NCBI GenBank assembly: GCA_022566355.1
Contig: JADFJB010000024.1
Location: 1 to 41,184 of the forward strand
DNA from: a candidate division KSB1 bacterium
GTDB taxonomy: Bacteria > Zhuqueibacterota > JdFR-76 > DREG01
Direction of reading: 5' to 3'
Length of the DNA: 41,184 nt
The notes beneath the pieces are model-generated. The model saw nothing but the letters and a program-made list of their open reading frames with translations, searched no databases and was not told the DNA's origin. The translations under genes were made by a program, and so were the position numbers. How positions within the stretch are numbered: position 1 is the stretch's first letter; every line of letters starts with the position of its first letter. Positions 1 through 7,787 of the stretch are shown piece by piece.

Positions 1-2
1 GG

Positions 3-386
3 GGAGACATTGACATGGATAAGATTGCCCATTTAGGTTTCAGCTGGGGAGCAGATGCGATCGGCGCTGTTTACGCGGCTATTGAAGATCGGTACCGCTC
101 TGTCATCTTCATCGGCGGAGGCATCCAACCCTACATCAGGCTCTTGCTCCCTGAAGCGAACGCGATTAATTTCGCACCGTATATCAAGCCTCCCAAGCTC
201 ATGTTGCACGGCAGGTATGATGAAGTGGCGGCTTTCAAAACGGAGGCGCTACCGCTTTATACCTTGATGCAAGAGCCAAAACGGCTTGCGTTGGTTGACG
301 CCGGCCACATGCCGGCATTAGAGATACGGGCCCCGATTATCAATAATTGGTTGGATGAAACCATGGGACCCGTCAAGTTTGAATAG
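3..386 (+). CDS. Alpha/beta-hydrolase (dienelactone hydrolase-like) domain, C-terminal part, cut by window edge
   Basis: The reading frame is open to the left edge, so this is the 3' end of a longer gene; the ATG at 15 is probably internal. The sequence shows a nucleophile elbow G-F-S-W-G with Ser as nucleophile, a strand-loop LMLHGRYDE supplying the acidic residue, and a GHMP motif supplying the catalytic His, in the order of an alpha/beta hydrolase. The wording (FIGGG, then NFAPYIKPPKLMLHGRYDE, then WLDETMGPV) resembles the hydrolase domain found at the C-terminus of bacterial Ser/Thr kinase or formylglycine-generating-enzyme fusions, so the missing upstream part may be such a fusion; that is inference. 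Substrate unknown. An attC-like hairpin begins 46 bases after the stop. Confidence 0.75.
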   Translation, partial: GDIDMDKIAHLGFSWGADAIGAVYAAIEDRYRSVIFIGGGIQPYIRLLLPEANAINFAPYIKPPKLMLHGRYDEVAAFKTEALPLYTLMQEPKRLALVDAGHMPALEIRAPIINNWLDETMGPVKFE

Positions 387-432
387 GTTGGAAATAACAT
401 CACTTAGATTATTTCAAACTGCGTTGTTCGTG

Positions 433-498
433 GTATAACGAATAAGCGTTCGCACTCGATCCCAGTTTTTTGGGTCGATGTGCAACGCATGGTTGAAC
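433..498 (+). other. attC-like imperfect hairpin (site 1)
   Basis: R''-like GTATAAC (433-439) and R'-like GTTGAAC (492-498, fits GTTRRRY) bracket a long stem: arm GCGTTCGCACTCGATCCCA (446-464) pairs with TGGGTCGATGTGCAACGC (471-488) across a 6-base loop, leaving unpaired C and T on the left arm and one unpaired base on the right. Short spacers separate stem and end boxes. This is the layout of an integron attC site of small size (66 bp), directly downstream of a coding region. No integrase is in the window. Confidence 0.5.
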
Positions 499-551
499 TT
501 AGCCGCCCATCTGGATTTATCATTTATGTTTGTATTTTAGGTTTTGAGAGA

Positions 552-574
552 TTTAGGTTATATCGTAACCTAAA
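552..574. other. Perfect 9-bp hairpin
   Basis: TTTAGGTTA (552-560) and TAACCTAAA (566-574) are exact reverse complements with loop TATCG. The right arm continues into A residues, so on the minus strand the hairpin is preceded, not followed, by a T-run; it is not a convincing terminator. The rest of 499-719 shows no gene. Confidence 0.5.
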
Positions 575-719
575 AAGACGAGAACACCTTGGTTATTTGA
601 TTGTTTGTTTAGCAACACGACCCTAAAAGGTACAAATATTACTAATTTATTGCAGATTAAACATACTCTACCAATTCGTTAGATTACGATTTTAATCAAA
701 CCCCCGGTATGATTGTTTG

Positions 720-809
720 CACCTGCCCGAAAACGCGGCTGGTGGTTTTCGTCTTCAACTTCAATGTTGTTGGCCGCTAATTTCGGCAGGTGATCGCCGG
801 CCGTTATGC
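720..809 (+). other. Long imperfect hairpin ending in GTTATGC, possible attC-like site (site 2)
   Basis: CACCTGCCCGAAA (720-732) pairs with TTTCGGCAGGTG (781-792) with one unpaired C, and an inner GCGGC/GCCGC pair extends the stem. It is followed by CGCCGGCCGTTATGCC, whose GTTATGC (803-809) is R'-like. The matching R'' box upstream is not clear, so the site is weaker than site 1. The motif CGCCGRCCGTTATRC recurs at 21513-21527. Confidence 0.35.
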
Positions 810-841
810 CTGTCATAAAACATACTTAAAGGAGATTGCTT

Positions 842-1323
842 ATGAAATTCTTCAAAAAACTATTTAACAAAAAAGATAATAATGCTGCTTTATAAGAGTT
901 GAAGTTGGTGACATAGGTTCGGGGTGCGATCACTACAAACGTTTAGAGCAAATAAAGGAACTATCCGGTCTCACAGAAACTAAGAGTGCTGAAAATCTAC
1001 TCCAACTTTTGCAGTACGATGTTAGGGGCGAAATTTCCCTACATTCGGCAATTGCACTCTCAGTTAGAAAGGATTTTGTATCTATAAACGAACTAATTAA
1101 GACCATGTATAACGAAGCGCCAGTGCAAAGTGCGGGCGGATATCCACCCAGGACTGGGCAAGGCGTATTTCCAAGAATGCGATTACTTTATTCTTATGCG
1201 CTGGAGATTGGATTTACGGACAAGACTTCTTGGGACAAGGGAATACGCGATCTGCATAAAGTTGCAGAGAATGAACACGGCACATTTTGCTATACCTTCT
1301 TCAAGGCCGTTGGAGTTAAATGA
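842..1323 (+). pseudogene. Unknown small protein gene broken by a one-base frameshift
   Basis: AAAGGAG (828-834) sits seven bases before ATG 842, giving a well-initiated frame that reads M-K-F-F-K-K-L-F-N-K-K-D and stops at 893-895 after 17 residues. The adjacent frame (codons in phase with 892) is open from 883 to the TGA at 1321-1323 and encodes about 143 further residues (RVEVGDIGSGCDHYKRLEQ onward) without a start of its own near its beginning. The two frames join if one base is missing near 890-895. I do not recognise the family. The Lys/Phe-rich start looks like that of many small cytosolic proteins. The TGA overlaps the next ATG (ATGA), so the product is translationally chained to the small ORF downstream. 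Alternatives: real decay, a sequencing deletion, or a 17-aa leader. Confidence 0.5.
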
Positions 1324-1412
1324 CGGACAAATTGCACCTAATCGGTGTTTTTACCTATTGTTATCCAGTGTTGCTAACCAAAAAGGAAACCGAACAATAC
1401 GAGGAATATTAA
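1320..1412 (+). CDS. 30-residue ORF coupled to both neighbours
   Basis: The ATG overlaps the upstream stop (ATGA at 1320-1323) and the TAA overlaps the next ATG (TAATG at 1410-1414). The product starts MTDKLHLIGVF and ends KKETEQYEEY. I recognise no domain. The coupling on both sides is the main evidence that it is translated; it could equally be a degenerate remnant of a longer gene, such as the toxin normally paired with the antitoxin that follows. Confidence 0.35.
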   Translation: MTDKLHLIGVFTYCYPVLLTKKETEQYEEY

Positions 1413-1615
1413 TGATAAAAAAAGAATACGATTTCTCTAAAGGCGAGCGTGGTAAATTCTATCATACCGATGTTCAATTAAATCTACCCGTTTACTTGGA
1501 GCCTGAGATAGCTGAATTTATTCGCAAGTATGCCAAGGAGAAAAACGTTGACACCGAAACAATTGTTAATGAATGGCTACGAAATAACATTGCTGTAATA
1601 AGATCAGTTTTGTAG
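1412..1615 (+). CDS. Ribbon-helix-helix (CopG-like) antitoxin
   Basis: 67 residues. The start ATG 1412 has GAGGA eight bases upstream and overlaps the preceding stop. The N-terminus KKEYDFSKGERGKFYH followed by LNLPVYLEPEIAEFIRKYA matches a widespread family of small antitoxins: a conserved YDFSKGxRGKFY lead, a beta-strand LNLPVYL and two helices ending in VNEWLR. Such proteins bind toxin and operator DNA. A convincing toxin is not present on either side, so this is an orphan antitoxin or its partner is the 30-residue remnant upstream. An earlier GTG start at 1130 would add unrelated residues and is rejected. An attC-like end box (GGCTAAC) lies 73 bases downstream. Confidence 0.65.
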   Translation: MIKKEYDFSKGERGKFYHTDVQLNLPVYLEPEIAEFIRKYAKEKNVDTETIVNEWLRNNIAVIRSVL

Positions 1616-1687
1616 TTCGTTCAATAATCAAAGCAGAATAAATACTAAAGGCAAGTTGTTTTACAAAATAAAAGTCGGTGCATCATT

Positions 1688-1793
1688 GGCTAACACTGTG
1701 GAGTTGACGGCAAGGTTCCTGCTTTTTGGGTTGCTTGTGCGTCTTATTCAAGTTTATTTTAATTTTAATCATTACTTTAAGCGCTCGTTAACC
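1688..1793 (+). other. Weak attC-like interval (site 3)
   Basis: GGCTAAC (1688-1694) and GTTAACC (1787-1793) are near-complementary end boxes 106 bp apart, followed by L''-like GTTGACGGC on the left side. I could not find the matching inner arm near the right box, so the call rests on end boxes, spacing and position after a coding region. Confidence 0.3.
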
Positions 1794-1835
1794 CGTCGTA
1801 ATTCACACTTACTCTATCTATAGAAACTATCGCTC

Positions 1836-2066
1836 TTCAGGAACACGGCATTGCGAACATCCTTGATTCCGATACTCAATGCATTTTTTGCCGTGGGACT
1901 TGTTTCGCTGCCGGGGATGATGACCGGGCAGATTTTATCGGGTATCTCTCCTCTACTAGCGGTTCGTTATCAAATCATGGTGATGTGCATGATATTTGGT
2001 TCGGCGGGAATTTCGACGGCGCTATTTCTGACATTCATAAAATCGAATCTTGAACTCTTTAAATAG
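1836..2066 (+). pseudogene. fetB: 3' fragment of an iron-export ABC permease gene (FetB/YbbM, UPF0014), copy 1
   Basis: Frame reads FRNTALRTSLIPILNA then VGLVSLPGMMTGQILSG and AVRYQIMVMCMIF, which is the conserved C-terminal third of the FetB family (GLVSLPGMMTGQIL and AVRYQI are family hallmarks). A normal protein is about 250-270 residues; only the last ~76 codons remain because the frame is closed upstream by TAG at 1821-1823. No start codon with a ribosome site is visible. The last 138 bases (1929-2066) recur at 4526-4663. The bases just before the fragment (TATCTATAGAAACTATC, about 1816) resemble the sequence at 24427-24442, beside repeat B. Confidence 0.75.
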
Positions 2067-2148
2067 CAACCTCAAAAAGAATTGAAAATTATGAAAAAAG
2101 GTTAATGAGCACTTTGGTTTTTAACTGTAGCCCTCAATGGAGGATGTT

Positions 2149-4518
2149 ATGCAGCTTATAAACATGTTAACGCAGCTCGCCATTTGTTCTTTGCTAGTCT
2201 TGTTTTCCACCAGCATTGTGAAAGCAGAGGGCAACCCCAATAAACCCAGGAGTCGCAGCAATTCATCAACTCCTGCGACAGGATTTGAATGCGGGGTTTA
2301 CAAAGGATCGGACCAGGAGTTCTTGTGGCATTACTACCAATACCAGGCAAGAATGAAAAGTCTGAACAAGTCAGGAGGAGTATTACCCGGTAGAGATTTT
2401 GTTTTTGACGATGTCGCGGTGATTGAAGATGATGGTAGCTTCCTTATTACCGGTATTAATCTGTTTGACACGGATATGAAGACTTTTCATTTTACACCAA
2501 ATGCTAATAATGGCTATGATGTTGCAAATATTGCATTTAGCTTTGATTCGGATTTCGGCAACAACCTTAATTTGGAAGATGATGCGAATGCGACGGCCGA
2601 CCTCCCCTTTATATTTACTTATTATGGCGGGAGTTGGACCGCTATACATGTAAACGCTAATGGCATCATTAGTTTTGGCGGCGACATTAATGCAAGCTCA
2701 GGCCGTTTCAATAATAATGATTTTTTTAGTACCCTGCCAAAAATTGCCGCTTACTTCATGGATTTAAATCCGGAGGAGAGTGGCGATGTTTTTTTCAAAA
2801 GTGAATCGGGCAAAGTGACCATTACCTGGAATCAAATCGCTGAGTTCCGCACAAATAACCTGAATACCATCCAGTTAGTACTTCGTTTTGACAATACTTT
2901 CGACATCTCCTTCAATGGGGTTACGACTAAAAATCAAACCAGCGGCGCCCCAATTACTTTTGGAATTCATCCCGGCGGTATGCCAAATCTAGAAGCAATC
3001 AGCTTTTCGGATAATATCCCTTTTACCGGACCTGCCGGCGCCGGAATATTTGAAACCTACCTTAATGTTCAAAACCCGATGGTAAACCGTTTCGCTTTAA
3101 TGAATAGGTTTTATCAAACTTACCCCGACAGTTTTTTTCAAGCAGTTTTCTTTACGAATTTTCAACAAACCATGCGTGGTTTCGCCAATTCAAGAACAAT
3201 TAAGACTAATATTCAAGGGATTGGTGTACGTATTCGAGACGGAAGCCAAGCCTATGGTAGCAATAGTATTCTTGAGAGTATTTGTAATATGAACCAAATG
3301 AGCGTCTGGCCGATCGATCCCGAAGCACGATTGCCTTCATCCGGGCATACTTTTTTGACCATTATGGGCCAGGAATCCGGACACCGCTGGGGAGCGTTTG
3401 TCAATTTCGTCGATGCGAATGGAGATACGAGCGATTTAATCATCGGGCGTCAGGATGCCCACTGGAGTTACTATTTCGATACCGACCACTCGGTGATGCA
3501 AGGCGGGGATTGGGAACACGTTTCAGGAAACACATTTACCAGCCGGACTCAGATAGATTTTTTTAGCGAACTCGATGAATATCTTATGGGGTTGAGAGCA
3601 CCGGAGGAGGTTGCCCCTACTATTTTTGTCAGCAGTGCGACGAATGACTTGTTAGCTAACCGCTCGCAAGGACCACCACTCATGAATGCATTTGCGACAG
3701 GAACCGCTGTGGAAGTGACTATTGAAGCCATCATCGCCGCCGAAGGGCCGCGGCTTCCCGCTGAAGCTGATGCGCCCAAAGACTTCAGGCAAGTGTTTAT
3801 GCTTGTCATCCGGAATGGCAGCACGCCATCACAAGGCGATCTTGACAAGATCGCGAATTTTCGCAGAGTTTGGCAGGATTATTTCGAGCGTTCCGTCGAT
3901 GGCCGGATGACCTTGAACACAAGTCTCACCCAAACATTTCCTGTAGCTGTAATCTCGGGCCATGTCCTGGATGAGGCGGATCATGCCATAGAAAATATCA
4001 CGGTAAAATCCTCAGAAAGGGGATTTGTGCAATTCGTCCCTGGCGGCGGCCGCTACACATTTCGCTACCTGGCTGATGCAAATTCAGGGACAGGCGAATC
4101 CATTACGATCATTACGGACGCCCCCGGCTATGGTGCGGATACCCTGGTCACCAGTATTGCTTATGGAACAGAAACTGAGGTTGATATCGTGCTTCAAGCA
4201 ATTGCAACTTTTGTAGCGGAGACAGAAAACCAGGTGCCCGGGTCCTTTGCTTTAGAGCAGAATTATCCCAATCCGTTTAATCCTGCCACAACCATTCAAA
4301 TCAAACTGCCTGTACAATCAGAAGTGACTTTGGCTATTTACAATTTGAATGGACAGCTCGTTCGTACTTTAGTTCAAGAAAATCTTCCTGCCGGAAATCA
4401 CAGCTTTCTTTGGGATGGCCGGAATGAGCGGGGCAGCGAAGTTGCAAGCGGTCTATACGTGAGCCGGCTGAAAGCAGGGCAGTTTACCCAACACCGGAAG
4501 ATGCTGCTAATGAGGTAG
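2149..4518 (+). CDS. T9SS-exported protein with NIDO-like domain and a metallopeptidase-like domain lacking the first zinc His
   Basis: ATG 2149 is chosen because GGAGG (2139-2143) lies just upstream; the in-frame ATG at 2137 lacks such a site. Product ~789 residues: signal peptide to about residue 26 (..SIVKA), NIDO-like beta domain about 100-290 (VNANGIISFGG, TITWNQ, NTIQLVLRF), then a peptidase-like domain with GQESGHRWG at 406-414. Zinc peptidases of this type carry HExxH; here Q408 replaces the first His while E409 and H412 remain. After it come IIGRQDAHWSYYFDTDHSVM and ELDEYLMGL, then a carboxypeptidase-regulatory-like domain about 600-690 and a FlgD-like T9SS sorting domain (QNYPNPFNP, SGLYVSRL, RKMLLM). 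Probably exported to the cell surface; catalytic activity is doubtful. It lies between two copies of the fetB gene tail. Confidence 0.8.
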   Translation: MQLINMLTQLAICSLLVLFSTSIVKAEGNPNKPRSRSNSSTPATGFECGVYKGSDQEFLWHYYQYQARMKSLNKSGGVLPGRDFVFDDVAVIEDDGSFLITGINLFDTDMKTFHFTPNANNGYDVANIAFSFDSDFGNNLNLEDDANATADLPFIFTYYGGSWTAIHVNANGIISFGGDINASSGRFNNNDFFSTLPKIAAYFMDLNPEESGDVFFKSESGKVTITWNQIAEFRTNNLNTIQLVLRFDNTFDISFNGVTTKNQTSGAPITFGIHPGGMPNLEAISFSDNIPFTGPAGAGIFETYLNVQNPMVNRFALMNRFYQTYPDSFFQAVFFTNFQQTMRGFANSRTIKTNIQGIGVRIRDGSQAYGSNSILESICNMNQMSVWPIDPEARLPSSGHTFLTIMGQESGHRWGAFVNFVDANGDTSDLIIGRQDAHWSYYFDTDHSVMQGGDWEHVSGNTFTSRTQIDFFSELDEYLMGLRAPEEVAPTIFVSSATNDLLANRSQGPPLMNAFATGTAVEVTIEAIIAAEGPRLPAEADAPKDFRQVFMLVIRNGSTPSQGDLDKIANFRRVWQDYFERSVDGRMTLNTSLTQTFPVAVISGHVLDEADHAIENITVKSSERGFVQFVPGGGRYTFRYLADANSGTGESITIITDAPGYGADTLVTSIAYGTETEVDIVLQAIATFVAETENQVPGSFALEQNYPNPFNPATTIQIKLPVQSEVTLAIYNLNGQLVRTLVQENLPAGNHSFLWDGRNERGSEVASGLYVSRLKAGQFTQHRKMLLMR

Positions 4519-4525
4519 TGGGGAA

Positions 4526-4663
4526 CAGATTTTATCAGGTATCTCTCCTCTACTTGCCGTTTGCTATCAAATCATGGCTATGTGCATGATATTTGGTTCG
4601 GCTGGAATTTCGACGGCGCTATTTCTAACATTCATAAAATCTAATCTTGAACTATTCGAATAG
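4526..4663 (+). pseudogene. fetB: fetB 3' fragment, copy 2
   Basis: 138 bases aligned without gaps to 1929-2066 with 13 mismatches (about 91% identity), in frame to the same TAG. Eight mismatches are synonymous third-position changes; three residues change (R to C in AVRYQI, V to A, K to E). It begins seven bases after the stop of the preceding gene and has no start. With copy 1 it forms direct repeats around the T9SS gene. Confidence 0.75.
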
Positions 4664-4695
4664 CTTCGGATTTTGTTACAGAAATGTTAGATTTG

Positions 4696-4810
4696 CCTTG
4701 ACTATTTCAACCTTGTTGATTACCTTGGATTTATTCAAAAAATTGAATAATCCGTTGGGGAAACCATGGTAGCGTTGCACCATACAACTTCAAAAACTGA
4801 AAAACCGAAT
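4696..4810 (+). repeat. Dispersed repeat A, copy 1
   Basis: Shares with 12936-13050, 15626-15741 and 36318-36430 the order CTTGAnTTTT, then AATAATCCGTTGGGG, then an ATGG..CGTTG block, then ACAACTTCAAAAACT and AAAAACCGAA. It is intergenic, lies directly after the fetB relic, and ends about 60 bases before the next gene start. No ORF spans it. Confidence 0.6.
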
Positions 4811-4871
4811 AGTTGGAGCAGGTTTCGACATTCATTTGCAACACACCGCTCTGTCCAAGGAGATCATTAAG

Positions 4872-7787
4872 ATGCAAAAGAGAATTAGTAAGATTCTAAA
4901 AATCGGGCTTCTCTGCCTCGTAGTAATGCCAAGTATCATTTTTGCGAAATCCGGTAAAACCGATTCAACACAAATACAGTATGGCACCAATGTTGCCGGT
5001 TCTATCTCATCACCTTCAGAACGTGATTATTACACTTTTGCTGGTGAATCCGGGGACGTTATCTTAATTCGAAGCACTGAAGGCAAGACTAACTTTCAAC
5101 TGCGTGTGGAGCTGTTTGGTCCTGACGGTGCTTCTTTGAGTAACGAATCAAGTCCTGGTGTCACCGAATTGCGTGTCGTGCTTGCTGATTCAGGCACTCA
5201 CGTTATCCTTGTTAGAGAAAACGGGGCAGCTATCGGAGGTTATAGAATTAACATCGATACTGACCAGCACCTGTTAGCGACTGCAGATACTCTATCCGGA
5301 AGCGGCTCTACTGAAGCCGTATTAGACTTTGTTCAACGCAAGGCTTACTTGTTTCTCGCTTCGGTTGATAGCGAGGTACTTATCAAGATGACGCGACTAT
5401 CAGGTTTTCTTGATCCTCAGCTTGAACTTTATGGCCCCAGTGGTGAATTAATTCTAAGAACCAAAAACGGATCATCAGCACAGATCAATAGCTCCCAGTT
5501 TAAGATTTCCGGTTCATATCTTTTAGTTGCTAGTGATGACATTGGAGATAATGCCGGAACTTACCAACTTGCATGGTCCGGTCTGCTTAGTGGGTCCCTA
5601 ATTCAGATAACATCTGTCGAAGACCTACTTGGCATTGTTTCTGTGGGGACAGCAACTACACCACAAGCAACGTTTACAAATATCGGTTGGCAAGAGGAAC
5701 GATTTGCAGCAAACTTTCAGATTCATGATATCTATGACGAGCAAATAGATGATATTCATCTACTACCCGGCCAAAGTATAACTTTGTCATTTCCGGTTTG
5801 GGTGCCTTTAATTGCCTCTACCTATCCCTATTCCTTTTCCTCATTTCACCAGACACTATTGGGGGGTGATACGGAGACGGGTTTTGTGGTCGTCAGCAAA
5901 TCAGCAAAAGGAACCGGACCAGAAATACACTTGGTCACGCCCCGTGTAGGATTAAATGGGGGCCTTTTCACAATACGGCTGAGCGGGAGGCGTTTTGAGG
6001 AGGGAGTAACAGCAATACTTAGCAAACAAGGTGAGCCTGACTTGGTGTCGGACAGCCTATCGACAAACTTTATTAGTAGCGATACAATAGATGTCACTTT
6101 CGATCTGGCAGAAGCCGCCGAGGGTTCAGGCGATATCAAAGTGGTCAATCCCAACAGTGACTCGTATACTTTTTTTTCGGGGTTTAAAGTTCTTGAGTTT
6201 GAAGGCCAGGAGCTTGCTTTCGGTCAGTGGGAGGAATTTAATGTTGCTAAAGGCACTTCATTAGAAGTTGGCGTAAATGTTCCGCTGGGACAAGAAGACC
6301 TCTTTGTGTTAGTGAAGAAATCTACGAAAATAGGTTACTCAGGAACATGGCGTGGCAATATTCGCCTTTCAACGGAAGGACAAGAGATCGCTTCCAAGAG
6401 TGGCAATAACGACTTCGAAATACACCTTAAGCAACCAGAAACCGGCTTCTACACCATAAAAATCTTTAGTAGTGATCTTGGTGATGGACAGATAAAAGTT
6501 TGTGGGGCATTGCCTGAACTAAAACTTGGCGAATGGCAAAAGGGTGAAGTTCTTAGACCTTATGGTTGGGATTGGTTTCAGTTAGACGTTCCGGCCAATC
6601 AATCGACAATATTCTTTGAGACGGAAGGTTTCGGTATTTGGAGTACGCTGGATATTTTCTATGAGTACATCGGCAACCAGGAGCAGCACTGGCAAATTTC
6701 AAGACCACGCAACGGCTACCACTTGGAAGGCCAGATCAACAACCCATCTGCGGGCCAGTATTACTTGCGATATATGGACTCGGCAGTAATTACAGGAGCG
6801 GATCGGCAAAGAAGAGAGTATTTGATTATTTCAGATACCAAACCTGTTGAACAGCCTCCGCCATCTGATGTTTCTATAACAGGACTATCTACTTACAGAG
6901 GGGGAACCGCTAAGCCTGTGACTTTCGTGATTTCAGGTTCAGGTTTGGACCCCAAAGCCTCAGTTATCTTCATCCGCGATGGTTATGAAAACATTCTTGC
7001 TAATAAAGTAGTCGGCGATTCTACGAGACGATCCTTAACCGCTACCTTTTTGTTGTCGGGCGCCGAACCTGGTGAGTGGGTTCTAAAAGTAGTAAACCTT
7101 AATGAACAATATTCTGTTGCCCCAAAAAGTTTTACTATAGAGAGAGTAGGTGAACCAGATGTTTGGGTAGAAATCATAGGGCGAAGCATAATCCGGTACG
7201 GTCGTAATTTCAAATATATTATTAAGTTTGGTAATCGGGGCAATGTTGATATCTATGATTTGGTTCTCTTCATAAATTTGCCCAAGAAAATACTTATTAC
7301 ACAACACTTTCCGAATATCCCTTCTATTGTTTTTGATCCTTTAAAGGAGATTGGGGTACCATGGGAAGATTTCCCAATGATTGTTGAAACGAATGATGCA
7401 CAAGTATTACCAATCTGGCTGCTACGTTTAGGGGCTGGAAGTGAGTTCTCTTTTGAAGTAGATGTTAATGTCCCCTCTTCTTTAAATAGTAATCTCTTTT
7501 GGATGGAAGCAGATTTACGCATTGCCAGTAGTTCTAGTTTTAGTATGACAGGAAACATTGATAGTATTGCAACATCCCCAATATTCAAGATCTTTGAAGA
7601 CGCTATAGTCGATAAGTATTCTAACTCTACTTTCGTCACGAAAACTGCATTATCATATCCTCCACCATTTCGTGAAAAGGTGCGAAAGTCTGGTCAACAC
7701 ATTACCAATGCTCTTTGGAATCATGCTGTTCCTACTTGGACAATCACTGGCGCGACATTAGGTGTGGGATATTGGGATTTTGGCTAG
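4872..7787 (+). CDS. T9SS-exported multidomain protein, 5' part (PPC-like, IPT/TIG and DUF11-like domains)
   Basis: AAGGAG (4857-4862) precedes ATG 4872, which gives a clean signal peptide ending ..SIIFAKS; a TTG at 4836 is rejected. The 971 residues visible hold two PPC-type beta-sandwich domains (about 35-130 and 145-240, e.g. DYYTFAGESGDVILI), an IPT/TIG-like domain about 350-445, further beta domains, a second IPT-like domain about 675-755 and a DUF11-like segment (FKYIIKFGNRGNVDIYDL). The frame ends at TAG 7785-7787 inside ATLGVGYWDFG. The reading continues in another frame (next entry): adding one T to the TTTT run near 7779 joins both parts into a protein of about 1,430 residues with the sorting domain at the end. 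Role: surface or secreted protein, function not recognised. Confidence 0.75.
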   Translation: MQKRISKILKIGLLCLVVMPSIIFAKSGKTDSTQIQYGTNVAGSISSPSERDYYTFAGESGDVILIRSTEGKTNFQLRVELFGPDGASLSNESSPGVTELRVVLADSGTHVILVRENGAAIGGYRINIDTDQHLLATADTLSGSGSTEAVLDFVQRKAYLFLASVDSEVLIKMTRLSGFLDPQLELYGPSGELILRTKNGSSAQINSSQFKISGSYLLVASDDIGDNAGTYQLAWSGLLSGSLIQITSVEDLLGIVSVGTATTPQATFTNIGWQEERFAANFQIHDIYDEQIDDIHLLPGQSITLSFPVWVPLIASTYPYSFSSFHQTLLGGDTETGFVVVSKSAKGTGPEIHLVTPRVGLNGGLFTIRLSGRRFEEGVTAILSKQGEPDLVSDSLSTNFISSDTIDVTFDLAEAAEGSGDIKVVNPNSDSYTFFSGFKVLEFEGQELAFGQWEEFNVAKGTSLEVGVNVPLGQEDLFVLVKKSTKIGYSGTWRGNIRLSTEGQEIASKSGNNDFEIHLKQPETGFYTIKIFSSDLGDGQIKVCGALPELKLGEWQKGEVLRPYGWDWFQLDVPANQSTIFFETEGFGIWSTLDIFYEYIGNQEQHWQISRPRNGYHLEGQINNPSAGQYYLRYMDSAVITGADRQRREYLIISDTKPVEQPPPSDVSITGLSTYRGGTAKPVTFVISGSGLDPKASVIFIRDGYENILANKVVGDSTRRSLTATFLLSGAEPGEWVLKVVNLNEQYSVAPKSFTIERVGEPDVWVEIIGRSIIRYGRNFKYIIKFGNRGNVDIYDLVLFINLPKKILITQHFPNIPSIVFDPLKEIGVPWEDFPMIVETNDAQVLPIWLLRLGAGSEFSFEVDVNVPSSLNSNLFWMEADLRIASSSSFSMTGNIDSIATSPIFKIFEDAIVDKYSNSTFVTKTALSYPPPFREKVRKSGQHITNALWNHAVPTWTITGATLGVGYWDFG

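Noticed and set aside
1130-1411. Long start of the antitoxin ORF from GTG 1130
   Set aside because: It overlaps the other frame carrying GYPPRTGQGVFPRMR and adds residues foreign to the antitoxin family; ATG 1412 has its own ribosome site.
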